Assembly (NCBI GenBank): GCA_014529385.2
Contig: CM043945.1
Location: 148,074,241-148,138,240, forward strand
Length of the DNA: 64,000 nucleotides
Direction of reading: 5' to 3'
Origin: Adiantum capillus-veneris
Lineage: Eukaryota > Streptophyta > Polypodiopsida > Polypodiales > Pteridaceae
The translations under genes and the position numbers were made by a program. Under the pieces are notes generated by a model. The model was not told the origin of the DNA and ran no database searches. It saw only the letters and a list, made by a program, of their open reading frames with translations. Numbering within the stretch: the stretch's first letter is position 1; each line of letters opens with the position of its first letter. Of the stretch, positions 22,272 to 33,430 are shown in pieces.

Positions 22272-24888
22272 TTAACTCTCTTGAGCGCAACTATTTCTTT
22301 GAGAAGCTCTTCTCTTCTGTGGACCCGCAACAAAACCAGGTCCCTGCGTTGTGATTGCTCCAACTTTAACTCTAACTCAAGGTCCTTGTTCCTCTTTTCT
22401 AGTTCCTTGTACACTTCATCAGTCCCTTTGATCGAGGCCATGGCTGGATTTTCTCTTATTTGCCGTAAGAATATTGCCTGATCATTGATTCGCTGTTCAG
22501 AGTACTGTAAAGAGGCATTTGTAATATCCAATTGCACTTGAATTTTTTGAGCTGACAGGGATGTCGTAAGAAGTTCATTTGTAACTTCTCTAAGCTGCTC
22601 ATCTTTTGCTTTGCAAGCATCAGATAACTTGGTGAGCAGATCACCTAACTCCTCCATTTCTTTCTGTTGCTGTCTATCTCTAACTAGCTTGATGCTTTTC
22701 AGCTTTGGCTTTCATCTCCTGCACTTGCCTCTGAAGATCGATGATGACAGTCATCATGTCTTCTAACTCTCCTTGGAGAGCATCAATCACCATCTCAAGC
22801 TCTTTGGCCTTTGTGTTGTGGCTAAGTGTTGTTGACAGGAGTCTCTCCGTCATGTCTTGCATCTGCCTTGCATATTCATTTACGTGCAGTATAACCTCAT
22901 CGTTTGACTACCAATCCTCCTGTCTTGCCAACTGAGTGGATGTGCCTGCAGCCTCATCTGTGTCTTTCTGCTGCGTCGTACCTGTTGGTTCTTCTTACGT
23001 GGAGGTAGAGGGTTGGTCTTTTTCTTTGTCATCCTGAGGCCTTGTTGCCTCGATGGTTTCTGGCTGAGTGGAAGTAGAGGGTGATGGCCCAGACTGTGTA
23101 GTCTCTTCAAGTGCAGGGCTCACTTCCTTCTCTGGCTCCGGTTCTTTCTGTTGTTGCTTCTCTTGTGTAGCAGTGGCCTCTTGTGCAGATTCACTTGCCT
23201 TTTTCTCTTCAAGCTTTTGAGTAGCTTTGGCGGCTTTCTCTTGTTCCGGCTCTGCTTCTTTCTCTTTTTTCTTCTCGTGCTGGTTAGTCTCTTGTGCGGA
23301 TTCTGTTCCTTTAGTGGACTCAGATTCTGTCTCTTTTTCTCAGGCTCCGCTTCTTTATTGGTTTCTTTGCCCACAGGTGATGGTGGTGGGCTTGGCATTG
23401 GATGCTCCTCTTGTTCTGTAGGCGATGAGGTGGATCTGGGAGACTTGTAACCTTGTTCTTGTGCTTCTTCTCTAGCCGTCTCCTCGGCTTGTCTCTGTTC
23501 CTCCACCTCTTTGGCTTTCCTAGCCACTTCTTCTCCTCCTTTAGCTTGAGGGCTTCAGATTCTTGGTACATTTTCTCCAAACGCTCTGTCGGATCTTCAG
23601 CCTCTTTTCTTGTGTGATGCTTCGTTCTTGGGCCTTTAAGTCCAGTAGGCACCCATTTCGCTGGGTCCTTTCTTTGTGCTTGTCTATTGTGCTGGTAGGC
23701 CTGTTTCTCTCTTTCAAAGTGAGCTTATTTTTGTGCGGGCTCTTCTTGGTGGCTCAGCCCACAGCTTTTCTTTTCATTTCTTCTCTACGAGCTCTCTTTT
23801 CCTCGTTATCAGAGCTCTCACTGCTGTGCCTTTCCGACGAGCTGTCAGCAGACTGATTCTTCATCGGATTTATAAGATCTCTTTCTTGACCTTGTAGCTC
23901 ATGGAGAGGGTTGTGCTGCCAATATCCATGTATTTTGATCAAGAGCAGATAGTAAATTGTCAGCCATGCCAATGGCATGGTATGCTATCCTCGTCAAGAC
24001 TTCTAGCGCACCCAAGTAAGTGAGTTTGGCTTCTTTCTTGGTGCCCTTCAAGGTGGTCAGGACGTATTGCGCATGGTCCATTGGCTGCCTTGTTGTTGAA
24101 TTTAGAACTTGGGTAAATGTAGTGGAAACCGCGTGATTTGGCATGGTGTACCTTGGTGGCCTTTTTGTCAAGAAGTGGAAGTACTAATGGTACAATCTGG
24201 CTAGCTCTTCCACCTGTTTGTGAATCAAATCTGCGAAGGTAGCGGCGGTTGTCTCTTTGGTAAAGGTTCCCGCTGTTTTCCTGTCTCTTGCTCTCATGGC
24301 CATTCCTTCTATGGGCAGTCTGAGTGCCTCTGCCACTATATCTTTAGTGATGACCACTTTGACCTTTTTTCCTTGAGTGTCAGATATCTGTGCGGTTCCA
24401 TCTTCTTTAATTGTGGATAGAAGCTCGTAAGCTTTCTGAAAATCCTTCCGCAAGGCTCCTATTTGTAGAAGTCTCTGAGTCCAAGCCTGCGGTTGGCTTC
24501 TTTGGTCTCTGGCTTGGCGGCAAAATCATATACTTATTTGGGTAGGAGTTGCAACTCCACCTGATGCCCCTCTTCACTCTTGAATCTACCGATGAAGACT
24601 GTAGTGTGATGCTCTTCTAGTTGTTCTCTGGAGAGGTATGCTGCCTCGGCTGCTTTGGCTGAATCTGGGTCTAGTTGATATGCGTGAAGTTCCTGCAACT
24701 TCTCCTTTTGGTTGAGCTTCTTCTTGACCCTCTCTGTTGATTGCATGACTCCTGTGTAGTGAATAGAGTGCAAAGTTAGCAGATTTGTCGGAATTTTCTC
24801 TAAAATGTCCTTTAGTCTGAAATGCTGACAATTTTGACCCAATTTGCTTCAAACCAATTTTTGAACAAGCATAGATGCATAAAAACAT
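22272..24888 (-). pseudogene. Extra ORF of the inner element: conserved N-terminal domain, charged middle, coiled coil
   Basis: Minus-strand frames from 24888 down to 22265 form one degenerate ORF. N-terminal part (24842-23754): QLDPDSAKAAEAAYLSREQL, EEGHQVELQLLPK, then VVITKDIVAEALRLPIEGMA, TFTKETTAATFADLI, LARLYH, RPPRYTMPNHAV, LTYLGALEVLTRIAYHAIG. The phrase xxVxxxDIVAEALxLPxxG resembles the start of the 'putative plant transposon protein' domain found in Athila ORF1. The middle is Lys/Glu-rich (23120-23650), and the C-terminal part (22265-22862) has heptad-like coiled coils (MVIDALQGELEDMMTVIIDL; EELGDLLTKLSDACKAKDEQ). Stops and frameshifts break it. A truncated second copy is at 11690-12930. 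Function unknown. Confidence 0.68.
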
Positions 24889-24933
24889 GCAAGGAACAAA
24901 ACTGTGAAGTCAAAACAAACTTTTGCAACCAAA

Positions 24934-24955
24934 GTAAATAATCGCGATTATTTAC
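24934..24955. repeat. 22-bp palindrome
   Basis: Left arm GTAAATAATC, centre CG, right arm GATTATTTAC. It lies just upstream (minus strand) of the extra ORF, the same relative place as the copies at 13016-13321. Confidence 0.88.
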
Positions 24956-25165
24956 AATTGACCAAATTTTTTAACTTTTTGCAAACTTGGATTCATAGGC
25001 TTGAAGTATATACCAAATACATGCTCTGAGTGAAATATGGGCTCATTTGGATGCATAGGGTGAAAATGGTACCAGATTTTGGCTTTAGGTCTCTGAAACA
25101 GTAGATATAAAGGAAATTAGAGATTTTGAGCTCCAAATAGGTTCAAACTTGGCTAGTGGGCTTAA

Positions 25166-26497
25166 CACTAGGTTGGTAACCTAATAGGACATAAAAGTGT
25201 CCTTTCAATGTTTTGAAAAAAACCTCCAAAATTGTAGTAGATCCACTCATTTTGTAAAATCCTTTCATGAGGTTATAGTTCAAGACCTACTACACATGGA
25301 AAAAATAAGAAACTTGTAAAATTTCTCATCTTTTGGTCACACCAAGCCTCCAAAGCTGATGGGCCAGTGCATTTTCATCAAAACAGTCATTTCTTACGTT
25401 TTGTTGCAAAAAAAATAAGATTAGGGATTTTTGTAGGACTTGATATAAATTCCCTAGTTAACTTCAATGGGTTGGTGATCAGAACATATGATTGCTTCTC
25501 ACTCACTATTTTTTGTTTTGCCAAAATAAATAGGCACAAAAAAGTTGAATTTTTACCATTCTGCAAACCTATCATCAAAGTTTCTATAGCCACGCTCAAT
25601 ACAAATAATATATGCATGTTTTCTTAGTTACCTATTGTCCTTTATGTTCATAAGGAGCCATGGAGCATGTCAAAAGAATAATACATCTCTTACCAAGGGG
25701 AATCTTGGGGACAAAGATGAAGTGCTAAATACAACAAACATGAAAAAACTGGGTTCAACATTATGAGTTGTAGGATCCCATAGAAACTATTCAATATATA
25801 ACCAAATTTGATCCTTATGACTAGATATGGTTACTACCTACAAAATGCATGTGGTTGTCACAAGAAACTAACAATATTGAAAAAGCTATACTTGATATAC
25901 TAGAATGTTTCGTTTTCTTCTATAATTGAAAAAATCAACCATCGTTGTGTACTATGCAAAATAGGGTATTAGGTGCCCCAAAACTCAAGGAATATTAGCT
26001 TTATGTTACAATATGCGACATAGAAAATCAAAAATGCATTTGGATATCATGAAATCCACCAAAAAAATCATAGAAGAGCTAAAATTGGCTAAAAAACAGG
26101 ATTTGACAATTTTTGTAATTTGGTCATAACTTACAACTTTAATATTTATTTCTCCCTAGAAGCATCAGAACATGTCGAGGACTACTAAAGATAGTTCTCT
26201 AGCATTATAGACCTCACAAACATGAATTCTAGAGTGGTATAGTTGCAAAAAGTTGAAAAAACAGGACCCGTTTTTAAACACAGTTTAGGTTGTGAAATAT
26301 TGTGCAAGGACAAGGTTAAAGATGGAATTGATATTCCAAACAAATGTCGAGTTTTTTTCAGCTCATGAGACAACTTTCTAGATAGATAGCACCTCAAAAT
26401 CCATTTTGAAACTCTTGACATAATTCAAGGAAAATGGTCACTTAACAGGACATAAAAGTGTCCAAGGACATAAAAGTGTCCCATTACCAACCTAGTG
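25166..26497. mobile_element. Non-autonomous DNA transposon with CACTAG ends, 1332 bp
   Basis: Perfect 14-bp terminal inverted repeats CACTAGGTTGGTAA / TTACCAACCTAGTG. A subterminal 16-bp near-palindrome GGACATAAAAGTGTCC occurs once at the left (25187) and twice at the right (about 26447 and 26465). TTAA is present directly outside both ends (25162-25165, 26498-26501). CACTA (En/Spm) elements have such ends and subterminal repeats but 3-bp duplications; piggyBac elements duplicate TTAA. No transposase ORF. The allied copy at 12949 reads GGGCTTAGG without the insertion. Confidence 0.8.
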
Positions 26498-26501
26498 TTA
26501 A

Positions 26502-27440
26502 GCCTCATTCTCAATAAAAATAATGAAAAATACCCAAAAAGGACTATTTTTGATGATTTTCTGATAGTATATACACTATTTACACTCATCGGGAAGATAT
26601 TATCAATGAATTTTTCCTTGATGATGAATTATAAGGTCATTATTGGGTAATTTTGCAAAAAATCACACGTTAACATCAAACTTTTTCCTCCCTCTTCAAA
26701 CATTGCCCTTAATTACTTAGTACTTAGTGCCCTTCCACCCCTCCTAAATGGCGTACTCCGGGACGACTGTGTGCATGGGTTGAACAATTGTGTCTATGCA
26801 TAGCCGTGGTTGGCTCTATCATGCTATGAAGATCAATGCAATTCAAACCAATATGTTGGCCAAGAGCTGGGTCTTGAGTAATTAACTCAAGGGTTTCTGA
26901 TGTCGAGGTTTGCTGCTGCTGATGTCTTCTAAAGAGCAAATCTTGTAGCTTGTGTGCTCTCTGTTTGATTGTACCATCAAGATGCTTCAGCACACTGATT
27001 CCTTGAGATGTTGGTAGAACTTTTGACTGTTGTCGAACTTTTTCTCGCCATTGGTAGCTTCTTCTGCTTGGTGCTGCATGGTGTGGTGGAGTCTTTCGAG
27101 ACTTAACTCACCATTGCTGATTGGTTTTACGATTTGTGGAGAAGATAAGTGCTCCTTTTTTTTCCAAACCATTTCCATGCTAGGTTCCTTGCTCGAAGAT
27201 GCCCGTTTCTGTGTTTTAACCCTTGGAACCTCCTTTTGTTTTGTCATTGAAGTTTTAGGCACCCAGATCTGAATCGATTTATCCTTAAGCTGTGCTTTTG
27301 GTACCCAAATTTGCCTGACTCCTTGCATGCTACTTGTATCATTTGATTGTCGAGGGGATGGAGAAGATTGACTACTTCGCGGTTTGGTCTGCTAATTGCT
27401 TCTTTTCCATTCCTCCTTGCTTGGTGCAATTGGAAAAATG
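26502..27440 (-). pseudogene. Charged ORF fragments downstream of the second protease-like domain
   Basis: Frames 27244-27429, 26987-27328 and 26724-26993. A phrase QIWVPKA / QIWVPKT is repeated 13 residues apart near 27255-27320, followed by a Lys/Ser-rich stretch and then helical text. The repeated (Q)IWVPK resembles linkers in plant retroelement gag-like proteins. No catalytic motif; broken by stops. From 26502 to 26723 nothing is seen. Confidence 0.45.
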
Positions 27441-27448
27441 AGTTGCGC

Positions 27449-27846
27449 TCATTTAGGTGACAGCTTTAGCTGATTTGTATTCCAATCTGGTACTGCTTTG
27501 TATGTTCGCATCCAGGGAATTCCAAGAATCATCGTCTCATTCATGTCTTCATCTGGTAAGATACAAACTGATGAGGACATGAACATCCATGTACTATCAC
27601 GTTCAAGTTGACTACTCTCAATGTTGGGGTTCGGTTCTTGTTGCATCCTTTGATTGTCGCTATTCTTGCTGCTGTCAATGCTTGACTTGTTGCCTTCTTG
27701 TATGTGGAATAAATGACTACATTTACTCTAGCTCCTATGTTGACCAAAGCATTGGTGCTATGATTGTTGAGCTGTACTTTGATGCGCACGTCCATTTTAT
27801 CTAACCAATCATCATCTGTTGAAACTGCATCTTTAGGTAATTCCAT
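27449..27846 (-). pseudogene. Second retropepsin-like domain, downstream of integrase
   Basis: Two frames (27541-27846 and 27449-27646). The first has VQLNNHSTNALVNIGARVNV, which aligns with the active-site region of Gypsy retropepsins except that the catalytic D-T/S-G-A is N-I-G-A. The second has ILPDEDMNETMILGIPWMRT and VPDWNTNQL, the usual C-terminal I-L-G-x-P-W and D-W motifs. So the fold is recognisable, but the catalytic Asp is lost in this copy. Its place after integrase is unusual, since the regular protease is at 31682-32640. It could be a captured fragment of another element. Confidence 0.6.
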
Positions 27847-27856
27847 TGTCGATCAT

Positions 27857-29720
27857 TTATTTCCAGAGTGTTGATGGGAATTGATATCTGTTGATTCTTA
27901 AGAGCAACTTTCCGCTTGAGAACCCGAAGCCGAGCTTCCTCTTGGGCTTCATCAAATTAACCTGTTGTCGTTTAATCTTCCTTTGCTTGGTTGCATGCAT
28001 TCTTTCTAGCAATTCATTGGTTAGTGGAAAATTGTATTTCTTTAAACGACATCCACTAATCCAATTAGCCATTGGTTCACCATCTAAGATAGACAACATT
28101 ACTGCTCCACTTGGAGATACATCTTCAAATTATGATAAATAGTCCGTTTCCCTTTTTCCTAAACTTGGGGATGTGTTAGTTAAGGGAATAGACTAAAACT
28201 AAGTCCCCTTTCTTGAATATTTTTGTGATTAAGTGGGAATCAAAAACTGCTTTTGTTTCCACTTTTGTGCATAGATGTGAGCTACAGCAGTTAGCCTTTG
28301 CTCATCTAGCTTTTCCAAATCTTCAAGTCTTTCTGACAATTCATGTCCACACCACTCAAGATTCTGTGCTACCCTTGATGTCGACAATAGAAATTCTATT
28401 GGCAGTATGGCATCAAGACCATAAACAAGGTTAAAGGGTGTAACATTTAAAGCTGTTTTGAATGAAACTCAATAAGCCCATAGAGCAGTAAAGAGATTCA
28501 TTTCCCAGTCTGTCCTTCCTGAACTAACCACTTTAGTGAGCACCAAGATAAGAATTTTATGCGTATGCTCAGCTTGTCCGTTTGCTTGTGGGTGATAGTT
28601 ATGGATGACCATAAACTCATTAAGCAAGTACTCGATTATCTCATTGAGAAAATGAGTTCCCCGATCACTGACAATCTCTATTGGCAGTCCATATCTCATG
28701 AATACATACTAATATAAGAATGCAACAGTGCTTCTGGCATCATTCTTTTGAGTTGCTTTAGCATCGGCCTACTTGATCAAATAGTCCGTAGCTACAATGA
28801 TATATGGAGCTTGGGTTCTATAAGCAGGTGGTTGTATTGGTCCAACAAAATCTATACCCCATTTTGCGAAAGCTCTAGCCCCCATCATTGGTCTTAAGGG
28901 CATGCTATCTACTCGTGTTGGCATTTTTGCTCATTGACAAGAATCACACCTTCGAACATATTCTTTGGCATCTGCAAAAAGTATTGGCCACCATATGCCT
29001 GCCATCAAGATTTCTCTTGCGGTGGTCTCACTAGAAAAGTGACCTCTAGGTAATCCAGCATGTGCTTGTTCTATAATCGGAATATACTCATTTTAATTTG
29101 CACAAAGACGCAAATGTTGATCTTTACCTATCCGATACAATTGGTTCCCAATAAGAGCATAGTCTCTTGCTTCAGTTTCAATTTCTCTTTGATGGTGTTT
29201 ACTCATATCCTCAGGAAATGTTCGGCTCAACCAGATAATTACTCCACTTAGGAACATATGACATTTAAAAAAATGTTACATGATGTATGGGTGTTTGTTT
29301 TTGACATTGAGGGCAATCCTTTACAAAAGATCGAACATATCTCCTCATAGTCGGCCAAAATACTCCAAGTCTCAAGATTCATTTCATAGTTTGGTCTTCC
29401 GCTAAGTGAAGTCCTACTATGGTAACATGTGCTTGACTTAGGTACTTTTCTTTTTCTTCAGGATTAATTCATAAAAGAAATATCCCATCCGGATTTCTTT
29501 TGTATAGTCTATCAGCTTGATACATAGCTGATTGCTCGATTAATTTGATCGTGATAGGAAGTGGTATTTGTGAATCCACTTGAGCTATTGTCATCAATGA
29601 CACAATGTTTTCCGACCATCGAGGTATCATTTCCATGGAGAACAAATAAGCATTTGGTAGATCATCGTCTACCCCTTTAGGTGATTCTCCTGAAACAATC
29701 CTTGACAAATGATCTGCTCA
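27857..29720 (-). pseudogene. Integrase of the inner element
   Basis: In minus-strand order: the zinc-binding part (about 29440-29270, with PQCQ-like residues, broken), the catalytic core frame 28469-28699 with IVSDRGTHFLNEII (second catalytic Asp) and YHPQANGQAE (catalytic Glu), and the C-terminal frame 27857-28099 with LDGEPMANWISGCRLKKYN, matching the tail of Athila/Tat integrases (DG-x-P-x-x-x-I-x-G-x-x-L-K-K-Y). Joined only through stops and frameshifts. It would insert the cDNA into chromosomes. Confidence 0.82.
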
Positions 29721-31045
29721 TTGATGTGTAGTGCCTTCTTTTACAACCACAGCGAAATCAATTCCAAAAGAATGATGAACCATCTCACTATTCTCCCTAT
29801 GTTGCATGGCTTGTTGACCAAATACAACAAAGCTTGGTGGTCCACGAAGAACAAAAACTTGTTGGCTAATAGGTAATGTCTATACTTTTTAACGGCATAG
29901 ATCATTCATAATCCTTCCCTTTTGGTAGTGGTGTAATTCTTTGCTGCCATGTTCAATTGTCGGCTAGCATAAGAAATAGGAAAGTCAATTTTTCCATCTC
30001 CTGGTTGAGCTAGTATACAACCGATAGCAAAATTGAAATCATCTACATGTACGTGGAATACCTTATTCCAATCTGGTGCTTTCAATATTGGAGCTGAGGT
30101 GAGAGCTTGCTTAAGCTTCATGAAGGATTCTTCACATGCCTCGCTCCATTCAAAGTGTGTGATCAAGCTATACATGGGTTTTGCAATTATAGCATACATG
30201 TAGATGAACTGTCGGTAATATCCACAATGCCCCATGAAGGCTTGTACCCCCTTTATTGTTGTTGGTCTAGGCAAATCAGCAATGACATGAATCTTCTCAA
30301 TATTAATAGCTATGCCATTTTTAGACACTGAATTTTTCCTTGTCTTCCCATGAATGTGCACTTTTCAGGATTTAAGAAAATCCTATATAGTCTACATTTT
30401 TCGAATACTTTTTTGAGGTGTTCAAAATGATCAGCCCGGATTGATGAATGTACGCATAGATCATCCATATATACTTCTAAGAATTTTCTAAGATATTCTT
30501 TGAAGGAATGGCTCATCAACCTTTGAAATATGGCTGGAGCATTAGTTAACCCAAACGGCATAACCCGATAGGCAAATATACCCCATTCTATTGCAAAAGC
30601 AGTTTTATGCTGATCTTTTGGGTCAACCAAAAGTTGCTTGTATCCCAAAAAGTCCATCTAGGAAGTTGTAAGATTCTTTTCCTGCAACTCGTTCTAAAGC
30701 ATGCTCAGTTATCGAAAGAGGAAAGTTGTCTCTAATGGTAGCTGCATTCACCTTTTTGAGATTAACACACACTCGTAATTTTCCATTCTTCTTGGGTACC
30801 ACCACAATTGGAGACATCCCATCTGTGTGTTCAATTTTGTAAATGAATTTGGCTTCCTTTAGTTTTTCAATCTCTTCTTTTATTTTCTTGACAGATGTTT
30901 CATTATACATGTATGGTCTCTGTCTACTTGGTTTCGCATCATCTCTCATGGGTATCGTATGTTGACAGATTTCTGGATCAACACCCTTGAGATCCTTGTA
31001 AGACCAAGAGAAGATATCTTGGTATTCCTTTAACAAGCTTAGCAA
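29721..31045 (-). pseudogene. Reverse transcriptase and RNase H of the inner element
   Basis: Frames 30623-31045 (RT start: SPIVVVPKKNGKLRVCVNLK, AATIRDNFPL), 30310-30657 (KTAFAIEWGIFAYRVMPFGL, TNAPAIFQRLM, YMDD at about 30460-30471) and 29906-30361 (connection GYYRQFI; RNase H FHVHVDDFNFAIGCILAQPG, ISYASRQLN). The first catalytic region is separated from the second by a frameshift near 30640. Family knowledge: RT and RNase H make the double-stranded cDNA. Similar throughout to 15605-16883. Confidence 0.88.
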
Positions 31046-31201
31046 AAGCTTTTCTTCTTCTTCTGTTAGGTCACTCGTGATGTAAGCAGGTCTAGGCTCT
31101 TCTCTTGGTTCAGCCAGGTCTATTTTTTTAGCGTTTTCATGCTCTTCGTAAGATTCGCCTTGTTTTCGTAGTTCCCTAACATGTTGTTTGACTATAATTT
31201 T

Positions 31202-31645
31202 TCAATCTTGGAGAGTACACTTTTTGTAATGGGATGGAACACGCATTACATCCTTACCATCCTCTTCCGTGGTTTCCATTTCGGTTGTGTATATCTCCTT
31301 TAGAGCTTTTTTCAACTCTTGATATTTCTTTTTCTGCTCAACTCGTGTCATGAGTGGTTTCTTATCCTGTGGGTTTGCTTGATTACCCTTCCTTGTTTTT
31401 CTCGATGTTTGAGACATTTTTGAGATTTTACTTGAAGGATATTTGCCAGTTATTTTGTCCTTGACACAATCATTTGCATCTATCTGCATCAAGAATTGTG
31501 TTTTAGTGGAGATTGATGGCGTAGGTCGTGTTTTTACGTTTCTGGTGTCTCGTTTCCATCTATACCATTTTTGTCTTCTCGATTTCTCGTTTGGAAAGTC
31601 AAAAAACTTTTCCTCCTCTCCTTTTAACAGTATCTTATCTCTCAT
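31202..31645 (-). pseudogene. Lys-rich linker between protease and RT (inner element)
   Basis: A 147-codon open frame, very basic (KGEEEKFFDFPNEKSRRQKW, TQFLMQIDANDCVKDKITGK, KKKYQELKKALKE, VPSHYKK). It aligns with 16932-17309. No catalytic motif; probably a spacer of the polyprotein. The segment 31046-31201 to the RT continues as a short acidic linker in another frame. Confidence 0.65.
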
Positions 31646-31681
31646 ATGTTCTTTTTCTGACCCCGAACCTTTTGAGGTAGC

Positions 31682-32640
31682 TCAGTGTTCATCTAACTCA
31701 TCAGTTGCATCTTCGTCTTCAATGTTGAGGATTGAAATCATTTGGATGGGAATTATGTCGTAGCCATCCTCATTGCAAAATTGAGTAGGCATAGACGTAT
31801 TCACACATACATCCATTGTCGCTAAAATTTGAGTCCACTCGAATGGCTCAAACAAATGCTCTGGAAAGGGTTCAGGTACATAGGCTTTGTCTGTGCAGTC
31901 CCTTTCTAGGATACATTCTTCTCGTCTTAAGCTTCCATTTTCTAAAGCTCCACACATCCAAATAGGAGTGTCTTTGTTTAACCGGGATGGGAGTTTAGTT
32001 TCATCAAACTCTTGGATGGGTGTTTTCAAGACATATCTATAAGTGTGATCTTTTAGATTTACTCTTGTTATAGATCCCACTTGCTTCAAGTACAGATAAT
32101 TATTTCCCCAATCTTGGAGAAGCTGTACCTGTCGCATGAAAGGTCTTCCTAATATGATTTCATAGTTGAGTTTCTTTCCAAAGTCTACTATGGCAAAAGT
32201 GTGTTGATATTCAATTCCACAGGAATTGACTATCACTTTTTCAAGCAGGCTAGCAGCCCTAATGGTCTCTCAATGTGTCCGTCAGCCAACTGCAATTTCA
32301 TTCGAGTTTGTCTAATGGGTGGATTTCCCCAGGATTCCCATACTGCTTTAGTGGTTATGGCTATGCAAGCTCCACTATCCAGTATTGCCATGGTTGCAAT
32401 GTCATTATATTTCATTGGGAGGGTGGTGTTTCCTTCTTCCCCTTCATAATATTCTCCGACTTTGTTCATGGGAACTGATCGAATCTCTTTGTTGTCCATT
32501 TCATTTTTTAATTTTTCCAAAATTTTTGAGATTAACCCCGTTATCCCCACCTTTGAGATTAACCCCGTTATCCCCACCTTCTCTAGGGTTTTTTGTAAAT
32601 CATTCCACAAGTATGATCCGAGTTTTAACAACTCTCCCAA
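31682..32640 (-). pseudogene. Aspartic protease of the inner element
   Basis: The frame 32233-32640 has ATMAILDSGACIAI (catalytic D-S-G-A) followed by KLQLADGHIERPLGLL. The next frame, 31682-32236, continues with HTFAIVDFGKKLNYEIILGR (I-L-G-R-P) and ends in an acidic tail. A 27-bp tandem duplication at about 32525-32578 repeats VGITGLISK upstream of the active site. The protease would cut the Gag-Pol polyprotein. Confidence 0.82.
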
Positions 32641-33430
32641 GGTAAGAGTGCATTGAATGGGGTGTAGACATGATTGAATGAATGTTGCCTACTTCTAGGG
32701 TCTCTTCAACTCTTTTTACTTGAGTGGTCCGACACACGATGGATTCATCTTCGTTATCTCCCAAGTAAGAAGGTAATGTTTTCAAGGTCAATGGTTTCGG
32801 CATTCCTGAAGCTTCTGATCTGAAATCCCGATACAAGGATTGTACATCCATGTTCATATCAGAAGGTAGGTTATCCAACCAGACTTCCTCTATAGAAGCT
32901 GACTTTAGATTTAGGCTCCCATCATTGATCTCCCTCACTTTTTCCCATAAGTGTCATGGCCAGTCTTCCTCTACGAATGGAATTCCGTTCAAGGCATCTT
33001 CGCTGTCAGGCACTATAAGCTTTGGTTCTTTTGTTTCAAGGAGGGGTTCTATCACCACATCGAATTTTTCTTTAGTGTCTCTCACCACAAGCTCTTCAGG
33101 TTTTGCAATACTTTCAAGCTTGGGTTTTTGTTTTTCCAGCATTTCTTGCGTGATTCTTACCAAATTTTGATAACCTTCAAGCTTAGCTGCTTCCATGTCT
33201 GAAGAAGAATAGTTTTTCTATTTGTTTTCCATGTTTTGGCCTGCTTTAAGTCCTACTTGGTAGGATTCCAAGGCGCCATCAATAGGCTCAACAATTTTAT
33301 CAACCAGAATGGATCCTCGAGATTTCACGGTTGTTTCCTTGAATTCACTTCCTGTTTCTTTCAACTTTTTTTGGAATAGATTTTTTGCTTTCTCCTCGAT
33401 TTCAACCCGTTGTTTTTGTTTTCTCATCTC
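32641..33430 (-). pseudogene. Acidic/basic linker between Gag and protease (inner element)
   Basis: Frames 33218-33493, 32954-33196 and 32600-32938 with many charged residues (KQKQRVEIEEKAKNLFQKKL; ITQEMLEKQKPKLE; KPLTLKTLPSYLGDNEDES). A stop (TGA, 32955-32957, where the outer copy has Gly) splits it. Homologous to 40160-40659. No recognised domain. Confidence 0.65.
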
